Of a DNA stretch of 64,000 nt, positions 1-11,938 are shown in pieces; position 1 is the stretch's first letter; every line of letters starts with the position of its first letter. This DNA comes from Poronia punctata (lineage: Eukaryota; Ascomycota; Sordariomycetes; Xylariales; Xylariaceae): NCBI GenBank assembly GCA_022579005.1, contig MU401637.1:1-64000 (forward strand). The letters are read 5' to 3'. The notes below the pieces were generated by a model. That model was not told where the DNA came from and did not search any database. It was given only the letters and a program-made list of their open reading frames with translations. The position numbers and the translations under genes are program-made.

Positions 1-2100
1 TTTAAAACTTTTATATTATTAAAGCTTAAAACTATATAGCTACTATATTATAAAGTTAAAAAAAGTATAAAAATGCTAAATAAAAGCTATATTAGTAAAT
101 TAAATAAAAGCAAAATAACTAAAAAAAAAAAATAACTATTTTTATTAAAAACTAGCAAGCTATATTAAATATAATTATTAAAAAAATATATATATTATAA
201 TAAGTTTAATTATTATTTATATTATATTATTATTTTAATTTTATAGCTATAAAAAAAACGCTTACTTAAAATAAATTGCTAAGTAATATAATATTAAGTA
301 TTAATTTTAATATTTTTATAATTTACTTTAGTTTATATTACTTTATTATAATTTTAATTATATTATAATTAATAATAAGCTTATTATTAAAGTATATATT
401 TTTAATAATAGCTTATTTTAAATTTAACTTAGTAATATAATTAAAAAAAGCTATTTTAATAATTATAAAAGTAATATATATTATATATAAAATATATTTA
501 AAAATATTAAATAATTTAATTTTTTTAAGCACTTAAAAAACTTTATTTAATAAATAATTAGTTTATATGCTAGTAAATAAAATATAAGCTACTTTTAAAT
601 AATTAGTATATATAATAAAATGCTATATAAATAAGTTTAAAAAAAAGTTATTATAATATATTTTATTATTTTTTATATACTTTTTATTTACTAATATTAT
701 ATAATAATTATTAATTAACTTTTTAAAGCTAGTTAATATTTAATATTATATAAAATAAGTATATATTATTAATAATATATTATTAAAGCTAGTTTAATAT
801 AGTTGCTAGCTACTTTATTTTTAAAAAATTTTTATTTAATACTTAGTAAAATATTATATAAATATTTATAATTAAGTAAGCTTAATTAGTATAAAATTAA
901 TATATTTTTAACTTTTATAAATAACTTATTACTTTATATATAAAATATAAAAATGCTTTTATATTAATAATATTAATTTTTGTTTTAATAAAATAAAAAA
1001 GTAGTATAATAACTTAAGCTAACTATTAAATATAGTTAAAAAAGTTATATTAACTTATAGTTATTTATTATTTACTAAAAATAATTAAATTATTATTATA
1101 TAAATAAATATTAATACGTTTTTATTTACTATACTTATAAGTAAAAAAAAATATTAGTTTATATTAGTATACTTTATTAATATTATATTATTTAATATAA
1201 AGTTTTAAAAATATAAATTTTTAAAAGCTGCTATAAAAATTAAAGCAATTTATAAATATTAATTATAAGTTATATTGCTTTTTTATACTTATTTTATATT
1301 AATTTATATTTATAAATAAAAAACTTTTTATTACTTAAAAAATTTATATTTTTTTTTAAATAAAGCTATATAATTAATATACTAGCTACTTTATAAATAT
1401 TATATAATATATTTAATTAAAGCTTTTTTATATTAAACTAAAAAAAAATATAAAAAACTTACTTTTACTTAGTATTATATATTATAGCTTAAATAATAAC
1501 TTATAAGTTTTATTATTTGTTTATTTGCTTTAAAATAAGCTATATATTTTTATTATATTATTTTACTTTTTTAATAAATTTTATAAACTACTTTAAAAAG
1601 CTTAAAATATTTATATTATATTATAATAATATATTATATATATATTTATAATATTATAAGTAGCTTTACTTATTAAGTATAAAAATAAATTACTTTTAAA
1701 AAGTTTAAAAATAATAGTTTTATAATTTATAAAAGTAAATATAATTAAAATATAAATAATAAAATTATAATTTAATATAATTTATTTTATATTTATTTAT
1801 AATATTTATTTATTATTTTAAATATATACTAATTTTATACTAATTACTTTTTATTTAAAATGCTTATTTTTATTTTATATTTAATATTTTATTTAAATAT
1901 AAAATTATATTATTATAATATAAAGTTAAATATTTAATTAAAAATATTTACTTATTTAAGTAATAAATACTTAACCTTATATTTAAGTTATATATATAAG
2001 TACTTATTACTTAACTATGCTTAGCATTACTTAATATATTGCTAAAACTTTAAAGTTAAGTACCTAACTACTTATATAAGTAATTAGGTAATTTTAGTTA
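1..2100. repeat. AT-rich, RIP-like degenerate block
   Basis: This stretch is almost entirely A and T. The few G and C residues sit mostly in AGCT, TGCT, AAGC and ACTT contexts. CpA is very rare and TpA is everywhere, which is the dinucleotide signature left by repeat-induced point mutation in ascomycetes. No coding frame survives. Composition switches abruptly to ordinary values at about 2100. The last 130 bases before the switch contain near-palindromic runs of the type AAGTACTTATTACTTAA. It is probably a dead transposon or other repeat mutated beyond recognition. I cannot name the element. Confidence 0.75.
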
Positions 2101-3552
2101 AGCAGGTATAACAAAGCGTAAAATAAAGCTCCTTATTGTGCAGGCGCCCGCCAGCGTTGTTGGTTCTGTACCTGCATTAGCGTAAATGCATGACCAAAGG
2201 ATCGGGATTACCATGGGTCGGAGACCGGTCGGCTGGATACGACAGAAGTTCCAGAGTGAGAGGGGTAAGCAAGCAGAACCCAACTGTCACAACAACATAA
2301 TCCAACAACCAAAGACCTTCTTGGCGTTGGGAGCAAGGGGTTTTCTGTCTCTGCGGACGCTACGGTCTAGTCTAGGTTAGGTAATACTTTCACAGTTAAG
2401 GCACAGTATGGTACGGCGACGACCACCCCCACATTCTGTCCTTCAACCCCCGCCCCCGGTCTCCTGCACGAAACGATCACGTTTCACAATTGTCATTTGC
2501 CCGACATGGTGTTTGTACCGTGGTTATGGTTCCACCATTTATTCTACTAACCTAGGCCCAACAACAGGTCTCGTTGGTCAGCAGGCAGCAAGTCGTAGCT
2601 GAGTAGATCGTGGGGACCCTGCAGCCCAATTGTCTGGTAAGTGTTGGTTCTTGGGATCAAACTACCAATAACGCAGATTACTGGTCATTTTTTACCGAAT
2701 GACAGCCGGGAAAGAGGAAATGCTGGTAACTTCCATGTGTGATATATACCCAGCACTGCGGTTTCCTAAGAGAAAGCTAGGAAGCCCATGATGATGTAAC
2801 ATAGGTACTTATTTACCTAGTATCGCATATAGCGTTTGGCCAATCACGTCACGGCCGGACATTTCTATACCAATAAGAAGTCGCCGTCGTGTTTTAGATA
2901 TCATGAGTAGGTACTTTATGGCCCCTGGGAACGGAACCTGTCAAGTTTTTCCTTCCTTACCTTCAAGTGAATGCTTATCGACAGCTTTGTCTGCTACACA
3001 TTGGTCACTTTCATTTTCTTATACATCATTTATACCTACGCATTTTCTCCACATGAATCACAGATTCATTGTTTACTCGCAGTTGGATGTGACTATGGCC
3101 TCTCTTAGCGGCCTAGTGCATAACACGTTGGTTTTCCTGGCTGTTGGTTCTCCTCCCACTTAGAGACCGGGATGGCCAGGGCTATTATATGGGATTTCCC
3201 CTCTCCGATTTGTCTTTTTACCGCTCAAATGACAAAGTACATGACATTTGTATCTGAGTCGCCTCCTTGGAGGAAATACTGTTCATCAACTTGTTCTTCT
3301 CATTAGTATCCCAACTCCCAATAGGTCCAAGAGGGGTTAACATAGCCTTGCTCACATTTTAGGATGGCAGAAAGTCAGATTGACAGAGGCAGCACAATAT
3401 TATAAAAGATGCCCAACTCCCAACAAGTTTAGTCCTTTTTCCATTCAATAGAACAATCACTCAGGTATAAAATCACACATATAGGTATATATTTTACCTC
3501 CATCATATACTTTGATGTCCTCGACTCCAACAGAAATATCACAAACTATATC
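2101..3552. other. Intergenic, no gene seen
   Basis: This is ordinary-composition DNA between the AT-rich block and the first gene. Short open frames exist but none has family-like sequence or splice structure. The only usable signal is a TATAAAA box near the right end. Confidence 0.5.
3466..3472 (+). promoter_or_regulatory. TATA box of the 3553 gene
   Basis: TATAAAA lies 81 bases upstream of the ATG, a suitable distance for a fungal core promoter with a short 5' leader. It is assigned by sequence and position only. Confidence 0.4.
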
Positions 3553-4617
3553 ATGTCTCTCTCTACCAATTCTGTCTACAACCCAGTCGGCTCGGAAGAT
3601 TCTTTTCCTACCACCTCAATGTGGGCAGACCAGAATATTGAATCCTTCCAGACCCTTTTCGATATTCTTCTTTCCCATGGAGTCCACCGACTGTTTGTAA
3701 TCCACGTCATCCATGAACTACCTAAGCTGGCAGAAGGTCAATCCATCATCCACGGAACAGTCACGAGCAACGATAGCTATGGCGGTTTCTACATAGCCAG
3801 GCCAGATGATCCCTCTCAGCTGCGCGGTTACAAGTTCAAAGCGTCGCCAGACGGTACCATGAATGCCTACGAGTATACGACTCATCCGGTTGCCGACATA
3901 TCGGACTACGAGAGCTTCGCCGAAGCTTTCTCCAATGCCGCCTTTGAGCTCGGTGTCCAGGGCCTATTCGGGCTTACGGCTATACGCGAGGCCCTTGATG
4001 GGATTAGACAGCCCTCTACTATTGGTACCATCACGGACAGTAGCAGGATGTATCGGGAGGCGCTTGATGTAGCCAAGGGAACGAACCAGACCGCAAACGA
4101 TGTGGTTCTTAAGGCTCCCGTCAAGACTACCGAAAGCAGCCAGGTAACTCATAACACCAACGAGGAGGGACTACCGCCCATGGAGTTGATCATCTACGCC
4201 GACGTCCCGTGTCCTGGATGCGTCGGTGGTGATCGAACAAATTCCCCGAATAACACGAAAGGCCCCGGCGAAGATATTCCCGACTTGGATAAAAATACTC
4301 GCCACAACGGGGAAGCAGCCAAATACACCGATAAAGGCACCCAACATGATTTGTCGGCCATTTACTCAGACCCAAAAGAAAACTCAAAACCCGAACCACT
4401 TTCCGTCAAATCAACCGAAAAGAAGGGCGCTGTAACCATCAACGGCCAACCACTTCCAGAAGGGTGGACGATTGTCATGAATCCTCCGTCCGTTTCTGGC
4501 CAGTCAGTAGAGAACGATTTCGTCGTGGATATCAATGGCGAGCTGCTTCCTGATGGATGGACTTTTGTCTTGAAGCCACCTGCTGGCGAGACTCCTATCG
4601 CCATTGCCTCTCCGTAA
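3553..4617 (+). CDS. Hypothetical protein with C-terminal LPxGW repeats
   Basis: This is a single-exon frame of 354 codons with an ATG downstream of a plausible TATA box. I do not recognise the family. The N-terminal half (about residues 20-180) looks folded, with mixed hydrophobic and charged segments. The middle (about 185-290) is polar and low in hydrophobics, so probably disordered. It contains one CPGC pair near residue 215. The C-terminus carries two tandem copies of a unit of the form INGxxLPxGWTxVxxPP (about residues 295-315 and 326-346). There is no signal peptide and no membrane segment. It is the gene nearest the RIP-like block, which fits an accessory or orphan gene. The function is unknown. 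Confidence 0.6.
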   Translation: MSLSTNSVYNPVGSEDSFPTTSMWADQNIESFQTLFDILLSHGVHRLFVIHVIHELPKLAEGQSIIHGTVTSNDSYGGFYIARPDDPSQLRGYKFKASPDGTMNAYEYTTHPVADISDYESFAEAFSNAAFELGVQGLFGLTAIREALDGIRQPSTIGTITDSSRMYREALDVAKGTNQTANDVVLKAPVKTTESSQVTHNTNEEGLPPMELIIYADVPCPGCVGGDRTNSPNNTKGPGEDIPDLDKNTRHNGEAAKYTDKGTQHDLSAIYSDPKENSKPEPLSVKSTEKKGAVTINGQPLPEGWTIVMNPPSVSGQSVENDFVVDINGELLPDGWTFVLKPPAGETPIAIASP

Positions 4618-5114
4618 AGTCATGTGTTCATGTCATTCCCTTAATCTCGAGTTCTCCATGTCGCCCAGGATAATCCCCTGTTAGTGATATACTCTAGACT
4701 ATAGATAGTTAGATATAGTAAAGAGATAGTCCCAGATCTTGTCTGATTTGGCACAATTTACCTACCTGTCACTGACATTTTGAGATTTTCACTGTTTCAG
4801 ATATTAGAAGGCCTTTAAAGCGCCGATTTATAAGACTTAGGTACAGCCTAAAGCGTGTAGATATCTTACCGGAAGTAGTGAAAAGCATGTCATCACGGGT
4901 TACTTAAGCAGTTGAACGTAAGCAATGCGGCTCTTCGCGGGGTGTCTGTCCATGCCCCGCATCTTGTGTATTACCTTGATCAGTATGACAACTGACTAAA
5001 ACATCCTCTCATTTCCCCGCAACGCCAGCTTCAAGCTAATCATCTACATACTCACTCACTCACGCACCCGTCATCATCATTCCCTAGTGTCTCTACCCAA
5101 CACAGAAGTTAGAA
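4618..5114. other. Intergenic, promoter of the HAD gene
   Basis: I see no gene here. The last 100 bases are pyrimidine-rich (repeated CACTCACTCACGCACCC and CATCATCAT tracts), typical of fungal 5' leaders. Confidence 0.4.
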
Positions 5115-5905
5115 ATGCCAACAAAAAAGAAAAAGATAGCATTCGACCTATACGGCACCCTCCTCTCCACAGAATCCATCTCTAGCAAAATATCCCCCTT
5201 CCTCTTTCCTGACAACAAAGTAAAAGAAAAAGCTACCTCTATAGCAAGTCAATGGCGTCGTTACCAGCTTGAATATACGTGGAGGATGAATAGCATGGGT
5301 AGGTACCTATTCCTCTCTCTCTCTCCCCATCTCTTCTGTCGTGTATGTATTGCATACGAAAACTACCTAGGTTAGACTAACGAGTGAGGGGAAACGACAA
5401 ATGAGAATATAGGAAAATATATCCCCTTTTCCGAAATTACGCGAAAAGCCCTAGTTCACGCGGCTATCGAGCACGATATGGTGTTTAGCTCCACAGAAAA
5501 AGACGAGTTGATGCAAGCATATGATTCCTTGCATGTCTTTCCCGACGTTCCTGCCGCTGTCAAACAGATTGCCGAAGCAGAGGTGGATGCGTACATTTTC
5601 TCAAACGGGACTGCTGAGATGGTGGGGAATTCGGTCAAGACTTCCCCGGAACTAGGGGGGAGGATGGGGTTATTCAAGGGGTTTGTCTCGGTTGATGATG
5701 TCAAGTGTTTTAAGCCCGATCCGAAGACTTATGAGCATTTGGTTAAGGAGACGGGGAAGGGGAAGGGGGAGGAGGAGGGGGATGTTTGGGTTGTTAGTGC
5801 GAATGCTTTTGATGTGGTGGGTGCTAGGGCGTTTGGGCTGAAGGCTGTTTTTATTGATCGCGTGGGGAGGGGGTGGGTTGATGGGTTGGATGGTGATAAT
5901 GATAA

Positions 5906-5939
<34 letters not shown>

Positions 5940-6020
5940 CAGGAGAGGGGGGGGTTGGTTGTTGTTAGGGGGGTTGATGAGGCTGTTAAAGCTATTTTGG
6001 AATATGAGGATAGTAATTAA
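5115..6020 (+). CDS. Type II haloacid dehalogenase-like hydrolase
   Basis: CDS is join(5115..5298,5413..6020), 263 aa. The intron has GTAGGT/ATAG ends and restores the frame as M-G-K-Y-I-P-F. The HAD signature is complete: nucleophile Asp11 in FDLYGTL, motif II Ser in IFSNGT, motif III Lys in KCFKPDPKTYEH, and a terminal motif NAFDVVGARAFGL like that of L-2-haloacid dehalogenases. Members of this family hydrolyse C-halogen bonds of short 2-haloacids, although many fungal homologues have no proven substrate. Near the C-terminus a low-complexity insertion of Asp/Asn followed by Gly (5894-5940, from GAT and GGT triplet repeats) separates the last helix. This insert is absent from typical members as I know them. 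No targeting signal is visible, so it is probably cytosolic. Confidence 0.85.
5894..5940 (+). repeat. GAT/GGT triplet microsatellite inside CDS
   Basis: Runs of GAT then GGT triplets encode an acidic stretch followed by oligoglycine in the HAD protein. Such a tract is prone to replication slippage in multiples of three. Confidence 0.7.
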
Positions 6021-6150
6021 TTCATCAATTAACTAGTATATCTTGATTTCTTTTCATCATAAAAGTCGTGAGATTCGTGACATTCTTTTTCCTTCTCAAC
6101 CTCCATCTATCGTCATGTCCGAGCTGTTTGGGGGGGGTATTATTCATTAT

Positions 6151-7218
6151 TCATACAATTTTGTTGAAGCTTTCCATGAGCTTGACGATCTCCTCGGCGA
6201 ATACCTCGGCGTCACCGGGCCATCGGGCGCTGATATAGTTGTAATTTTCATCCTCGACCACGAAGCTATCAAGATCAAGTTAGTAAGTAACCCTTCTTTA
6301 GTTCCAGGCAGAAGAAAAGAAGTAGGCGATGATACTTACGGGCCGGGATTCAGGCTCGACTTGAACTGCGATGGGTTGGCAAGAACCTTGGTGACCTATT
6401 ATATAGCACTGTTAGACCAAAAAACCGTCTCTCATCCATCACCTCTGTAATCCTTACCAAATCCTGCACATTCTCACTACCATGCCCATACGTCTTATAA
6501 TAATCGCCAAGAAAGGCGCGCGTCCCCCAATAAGCACCCTGTTCGAACCGAGCAGGCAATGCAGTAGTCACACAGTCGCGTATCACACTACGTCCATCTG
6601 CGTCTTTGGATTCCGACAGAACCATGACACCATGACATACAGCTGCGACAGCCTTCCGACCGGGCTTTTTCGTCTTGGGAAAGTAATCCACCATGAGCTT
6701 GTGAACGATGGGCGAATCGATGATTTGACGGACGCTCTTTTCGTGGCCGCCGGGTAAAACGACAAGGTCGAAGGGGTCGAGGGTAAAGTCGGGGGCGGAC
6801 CATGATAGAGGGTGAAGCATCTCTTCGCTTTTTCGCATCTGTTTATATGCGGTGACGACTTCTTTCTTTGCGCCCTGTTTTTGATGTTATTAATAATTTC
6901 CGGTGGGGGTGTGGTAATATCGTGTAGCGTACGAGTAGCTTCTGGGTTATGCCTTCCAACATCTTCTTGTCGCATTCGGGAACTTTGCCGTTCTCGGTCG
7001 CGATGTTGATTTCGTATCCGGCTGCTTTGAATGTGGCCCACGGGACGGCGGTTTCTGCGATTTCCCCAGAAAGTCAGCATAATGACGACGTGCGTAGGTA
7101 TCCGTACGCGAAGGGATGTCTGCGCACCTGTGGGATCGTGACCGTAATCGGCCATCATAAAGAGAATTTTGGGCGACGCGATGGACGTGCCCGGCGAGGT
7201 GATCTGCGCTTCATCCAT
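6151..7218 (-). CDS. DJ-1/PfpI family protein
   Basis: CDS is complement(join(6151..6265,6340..6395,6458..6874,6933..7054,7128..7218)), 266 aa in five exons. All four introns have GT..AG ends and keep frame, and the last has a CTTACTAAC branch site. The protein starts with a short leader, then SPKILFMMADYGHDPTE, the first strand of the glutamine-amidotransferase-like fold. The nucleophile elbow AAVCHG gives catalytic Cys at about residue 151, and LVVLPGGH precedes it. The end is NPGPFVVEDENYNYISARWPGD, the usual C-terminal signature of this clan. Relatives include class I glutamine-amidotransferase-like proteins, chaperones and glyoxalases. Which activity applies here cannot be told. It is convergent with the HAD gene (131 bp apart). 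Confidence 0.85.
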
Positions 7219-8125
7219 TTTCGAAAGTTTACATATCTCGTGGGCTATTCGGAGTGCAAATTGAAGAGCGGTCCAATTAGGCGTAGAAGTGTTATTTACA
7301 TGCGGGCAAACACAGGAAGAGGTTTTGAATCAAGACAACGATGTTGAATTGTGTAACAAACTGCGTCACCGATTTAGCTTCACGCAATATCCTGGGGACC
7401 CCAGGGACCCCAAGTTCGGGTGGGGAAATAAGGGATCTGGCGCTGGAGTTTGATGTACTAGTACTTGGGATAGACTACCATGCCAACATAATATGCTCAT
7501 AAGTTGCAAAGATCGAGGTAGATGTACCCCCGTAGTTGGGGTAAAGTACAGTAGGTAAGGGAAGTAGATAAGCTAAACTAGCACAGGGGCTGAGGGGGGC
7601 CCAGCCGCCCAGGGGAGACCGGGATGTAGCGTGCTACAGGCTGCACCAGCACCACCAGCAATTCTTTCTGAAGATTTGCTGACACTTTGCCCAGCTGTCT
7701 TCTGTAACAAACGTCATCCATCATATTTATCTCCCAAGATCAGCAGCTCAATCAGCTGAGGAAACAATAACGGATCACAGCACCAATGTATCAAAAGCTT
7801 ATGGTTCTTTGGAAAGCCCACGTCAGCTGGACACCTGGACAACACAGCTATGGAGAACTCACTCCAGTATGGCAGACTTTAGCCATCCTGTTGGCCCCAG
7901 TCAGTCATCTGGGCGCTGTGAATGACCAACGAGGAAGCTGGAAGTCGGCACATTTTACCTAGACGTACCCGACTTCTGCCTACTCGTCGCCAAGGATGGC
8001 GGCCCACGTATATATCGTCCTAGACTTAAAAACCAGCCAGAGACGGTCACATTTGGTCCTGGACATTTCCTTTTCAATCTGAAAAGCAGTCTATCAGGTA
8101 ACACGACTCACGATATCGATACAGG
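7219..8125. other. Divergent intergenic region
   Basis: This region separates the DJ-1 gene from the lipase-like gene and must hold both promoters. It contains GGGGACCCCAGGGACCCC near 7392, which includes AGGG/CCCT cores that resemble stress-response elements, but nothing decisive. I see no gene. Confidence 0.4.
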
Positions 8126-9816
8126 ATGAGTCGTGGTGAAGATGAAAATGCCAGCCCTACCGCCGATCCCAAAGAACTTCGCACCGAGTTCCTCGGCTCA
8201 CAAATAGGCGGCGAATCAGTCATCAGTTACAGTTACACCGACTTGCCGTGGAAGCTCGTCGCGTGGGACATCAAGTACTTCTTCATCTTTGCCTGGTCAC
8301 TTCCTTGGATAGTATGGCCCGTGCGACCGTGCGACGGCGGACATTTCGATGAATTGTCTTTTACGCCGGAGAATATCTGGTGCATGTTTATACACGGCCT
8401 CCTCGTCGTGCTGCAACTCGCCTTCATTCTCGCTTTGCCGCTCGCCTTGGTTTTACCCGTGTATCTGTTTATAGGTGCGCTGGTGGTCTTTTTCACCGTA
8501 AACTGGCTGCTTTGCTGCTGTTTGAATGGGAAAGGCATCATTTTCGAGTCGGATCCGAAATATGCGCCGGCGTTGGAGGAGCATAGTCATGAGCAGTGGA
8601 TCTTTCTAAACGGCGTAGCTGTAGGGTATGTGTTTCTCAAACCTCGACTATGACTACAATTTAGACATCGACTCCGGGCACATTAAATGGCTAATAAACG
8701 AGTCGACAATATAGTGAGGCTTGGTTGAAGAGTAATATCAATCGACTGGCACTCACCTTCAAGAGACCCGTGATTGGAGTGCACAATCGCACTACAGGCA
8801 TCATATTCGATGTTGTCGAATGTCTCATCCAGAGAAACTTTGGTTACGCCACCAAGGATATCAGACAAGCATACAAAATTGTCAAGGAGAAGTTATACAA
8901 TCCTCAATACACCAAAGTCGTCTTCATTCTTCATTCGCAAGGCGGTATCGAAGGAGGTCTCGTCCTCGATTGGCTTCTGCAGGAACTACCTCAGGACTTA
9001 TTAGCCAAACTAGAGGTCTACACGTTCGGCAACGCAGCGAATCATTTCAACAACCCTCATCGACATGTCCGATCCCAACAGGAGGAACGAGCACACCCTG
9101 ATACCAGGACCCTCGTACCCGAGGTGCCCATCACTGAGTCACCGGTTGAGATGAAGCCACCATCACTACGGAGACGATCATCTAGTCCCTCTGCAAGGAT
9201 CCCTTCCGACCGGCCACAGCCACTTACTCTTGCCACTAGCGACTTGAAGACACAGCCTCAACGGACATATACCGTCCCAGCAAACGACAGAGCTCTAAGC
9301 CATGTGGAACACTACGCTCATACAACCGATTTCGTCGCATTATGGGGTCTCTTACACTTCGTCACCAACAAGCGCGCCTCGGCACAAATGCCCCGCTTCA
9401 TCGGCCGCGTCTTCCGTCGCGTATCCTCCCGAGGCGGACACCAGTTCTCTCAGCATTATCTCAACGGCATGTTTCCCCTAGCCCGGAACGCAGAAGGCGA
9501 ATTCATAGGGTGTGCGGAAACCAACGAGTTCATGGAAAGTGCTGTCGAGGTAGCGGAAAAGGGGACCGAGAAGGAGGATTTACGAGAGGGGTTTGAGAAT
9601 AGTTGGGCTATGCTTGAACTTGCTGGTGAGCCGGATAGCGCTATCCCGTCAGAAGTTGCCGTGCATGGAAGCTTTTATGGGAGTTTTCATGGTGCGGAGA
9701 GGCGGTCGCCGGATGGGATCGTGAGGGTTAAACATCTTAGTAGGCTGTGGCTTTATAGGAATGGGCGCAGTCCGCCTGAGATTTCGAGAGGTTTGATAAG
9801 AGGGATAACTTTCTGA
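8126..9816 (+). CDS. Membrane-associated lipase-like alpha/beta hydrolase
   Basis: CDS is join(8126..8625,8715..9816), 533 aa. The intron joins as V-G-E-A-W-L-K. Two hydrophobic segments (about residues 50-65 and 85-130, the second long and Cys-rich at its end) suggest membrane attachment. The second exon contains VVFILHSQGG, a variant of the GxSxG nucleophile elbow with Ser at about residue 240, then FGNAANHFNNP, and later HVEHYAHTTDFVALWG, which supplies candidate Asp and His of the triad. Between them is a Pro/Ser/Arg-rich insertion of about 60 residues. Fungal proteins with this arrangement are usually annotated as DUF676-like or lipase-like hydrolases. The substrate is unknown. Confidence 0.75.
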
Positions 9817-10288
9817 TCAAGTGAAATAGAGGTGAAGTTTATGGATGAGTTGATATCCGGAAGTCATGTCAATATCTCATGAGAAGAATTTAGTTGAATC
9901 ATGTATTTCAGTATGTGAGCTACTCGTAGACGAGAATCGGTGATAGCTCATCTTGTACTCGTAAAAAGCGGTGATTATCCGGCACGCCATCTGCCGAACC
10001 CCCGCAGAAAGGTGGATCCTTGCCGATCTCATTCCACACTCCTCTTTTCTGCTTGTGCGCGGAGAGTACGACGCAACCAATTCATACGAGTAGACGCCGG
10101 AAGTTGGAACCACGCGGGCCATCTGATTAATCAACCAAGCAAGTTAGCTAGGTTACTTACTTTCACACACGTGATAACATACCAATGTTGAACCGTCGTC
10201 GGAGCAGCCAGGGTGCAAGCCTACCCTGAAGGAGGTCAACTTTAGATGACCGGGTTTACTCCCTTGTGCAATAGTTGCCAGTAGTAAC
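9817..10288. other. Intergenic, promoter of the MFS gene
   Basis: I see no gene. The region holds the end of the hydrolase transcript and the promoter of the transporter. Confidence 0.4.
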
Positions 10289-11938
10289 ATGACGGCGAGT
10301 GTTGCCCAACCGGACAGGCATACTCACACACAAGATGAGAATTTCATCGATGAAAATGAATCAGTCAACAGCCAGACACCTCTTCTAATGTTTGCAGGCG
10401 CAGACTTGGCCGACTTGGCCGACGCAGGGCCTAGTGACCCCGTAGTCGACCCGGAAACAAATCTGATAGACGATGAAACAGCACGGCGAATCGTACGTCG
10501 CATCGACTGGCACGTCATGCCCCTGCTATTCTTAACCTACATGTTCAACTTCATGGACAAGACCATCTTGTCGAGTGCGTCCGTCTTTGGCTTGCGCGAG
10601 GACAACCATCTCGTTGGCGACGACTACGCCTGGGTTTCTAGCGTCTTCTACTTCGGCTACCTGCTGTGGACATATCCGACCAGCCTCTTAATCGCCCGAC
10701 TGCCCGTGGGTCGTTATCTAGCGGCCAACACGCTGTTCTGGGGTACCGTGGTGGCGTTGACAGCCGCCTGTTCAAGTTTTGGGGGACTGGTGACGGTACG
10801 CTTCCTGCTCGGCGTGGCTGAAGCTACCGTGTCGCCTGCTCTCATGTTTATCACATCCACGTGGTACACTCGTGACGAAATCCCGACGCGGACAGGGATA
10901 TGGTTCGCTGGAAACTCGGTGGGTGGTATCGCCTCGTCGCTTTTGGCCTACGGCATCGGGCACATCCATGACCACGTCGGGCCGTGGAGGTGGATGTTCA
11001 TCATCCTAGGCATTCTCACCTTTGTGCTTGGACTCTGTTTGTTTTTCCTCCTCCCCGATTCTATATCTAGCGCCGCATTTCTATCGCCGAAAGAGAAGCA
11101 GTGGGCGGTTGACCGTGTCGTCATCGCCGGCCTTGGACGCACTGAGCACACCGTCTGGCGCTGGCCTCAAATGCGCGAATGCCTCATCGACCCCAAATCG
11201 TGGCTCATCTGGAGCATAGCCCTGCTCTGCCAGATCCCGAATGGCGGTACTCAAAACTTTGCCAACCTCGTCATCAAGTCATTTGGATTCACATCCCTGC
11301 AATCGACGCTCATCAATATCCCTTACTCGCTCATCAGCATCATCGCCATATCCGGGACAGGTTGGATCGCTGGACGCTTCCGCTCTCTGAACTGCGTCTT
11401 AGTAGCGCTAGTAGTGTTGCCACCCATCGTGGGATCGGCACTAATCTCGAGCCGCGCCTCGATCCCACATGGCGTTTCGCTGTTCGGTTATTTCCTACTC
11501 TCGACCGGACCATCGGCTTTGCCGCTGCTACTGTCTCTAGTGCAGTCGAATTTCCGCGGTGTGACCAAGAAGATGACTATGACGGCCCTTCTGTTCGTCG
11601 CATATTGCGCGGGCAACATCGCCGGGCCGCAGCTCTTCATATCTACCGAAGCACCCACATACGGCACCGCTTTCCGTGCGATCCTCGTCTGCTACGCGCT
11701 TGCCGCGGGCCTGTCTTTGGTGTTGAGGGGTTACTTGCAACTTACAAACGAACGACGGCGACGACGGGAGGGGATCGAAGGGAGCGCGGGTGCTTCAGGT
11801 GCTGTTGGCGGAGGCAAGGTCGTAGAGGTTAATCGCGGTCGGCAGGGGGTCGAGGCTATCAATGAAGTGCGGCTTCGGCCTGAGGACTATGAGGACGTTA
11901 CAGATTGGAATACTTTTGGCTTCCGGTATAGGCTCTAG
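10289..11938 (+). CDS. MFS transporter, ACS (allantoate permease-like) family
   Basis: This is a single-exon protein of 549 aa. The N-terminal tail is acidic. It is followed by the family-typical ARRIVRRIDWHVMPLLFLTY and FNFMDKTILSSA at the first membrane helix, then about twelve hydrophobic segments with the central loop at about residues 270-300. The C-terminal tail ends DYEDVTDWNTFGFRYRL. The [RK]xDWHxMP opening and MDKT motif are characteristic of the anion:cation symporter group (Dal5/Tna1-like), which import small organic anions such as allantoate, nicotinate or biotin precursors. The substrate cannot be read from sequence. Plasma membrane location is expected. Confidence 0.85.
   Translation: MTASVAQPDRHTHTQDENFIDENESVNSQTPLLMFAGADLADLADAGPSDPVVDPETNLIDDETARRIVRRIDWHVMPLLFLTYMFNFMDKTILSSASVFGLREDNHLVGDDYAWVSSVFYFGYLLWTYPTSLLIARLPVGRYLAANTLFWGTVVALTAACSSFGGLVTVRFLLGVAEATVSPALMFITSTWYTRDEIPTRTGIWFAGNSVGGIASSLLAYGIGHIHDHVGPWRWMFIILGILTFVLGLCLFFLLPDSISSAAFLSPKEKQWAVDRVVIAGLGRTEHTVWRWPQMRECLIDPKSWLIWSIALLCQIPNGGTQNFANLVIKSFGFTSLQSTLINIPYSLISIIAISGTGWIAGRFRSLNCVLVALVVLPPIVGSALISSRASIPHGVSLFGYFLLSTGPSALPLLLSLVQSNFRGVTKKMTMTALLFVAYCAGNIAGPQLFISTEAPTYGTAFRAILVCYALAAGLSLVLRGYLQLTNERRRRREGIEGSAGASGAVGGGKVVEVNRGRQGVEAINEVRLRPEDYEDVTDWNTFGFRYRL

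Noticed and set aside
2903..3163. Small ORF of 86 codons
   Set aside because: It has no recognisable domain, biased composition or promoter support, and its length is within chance.
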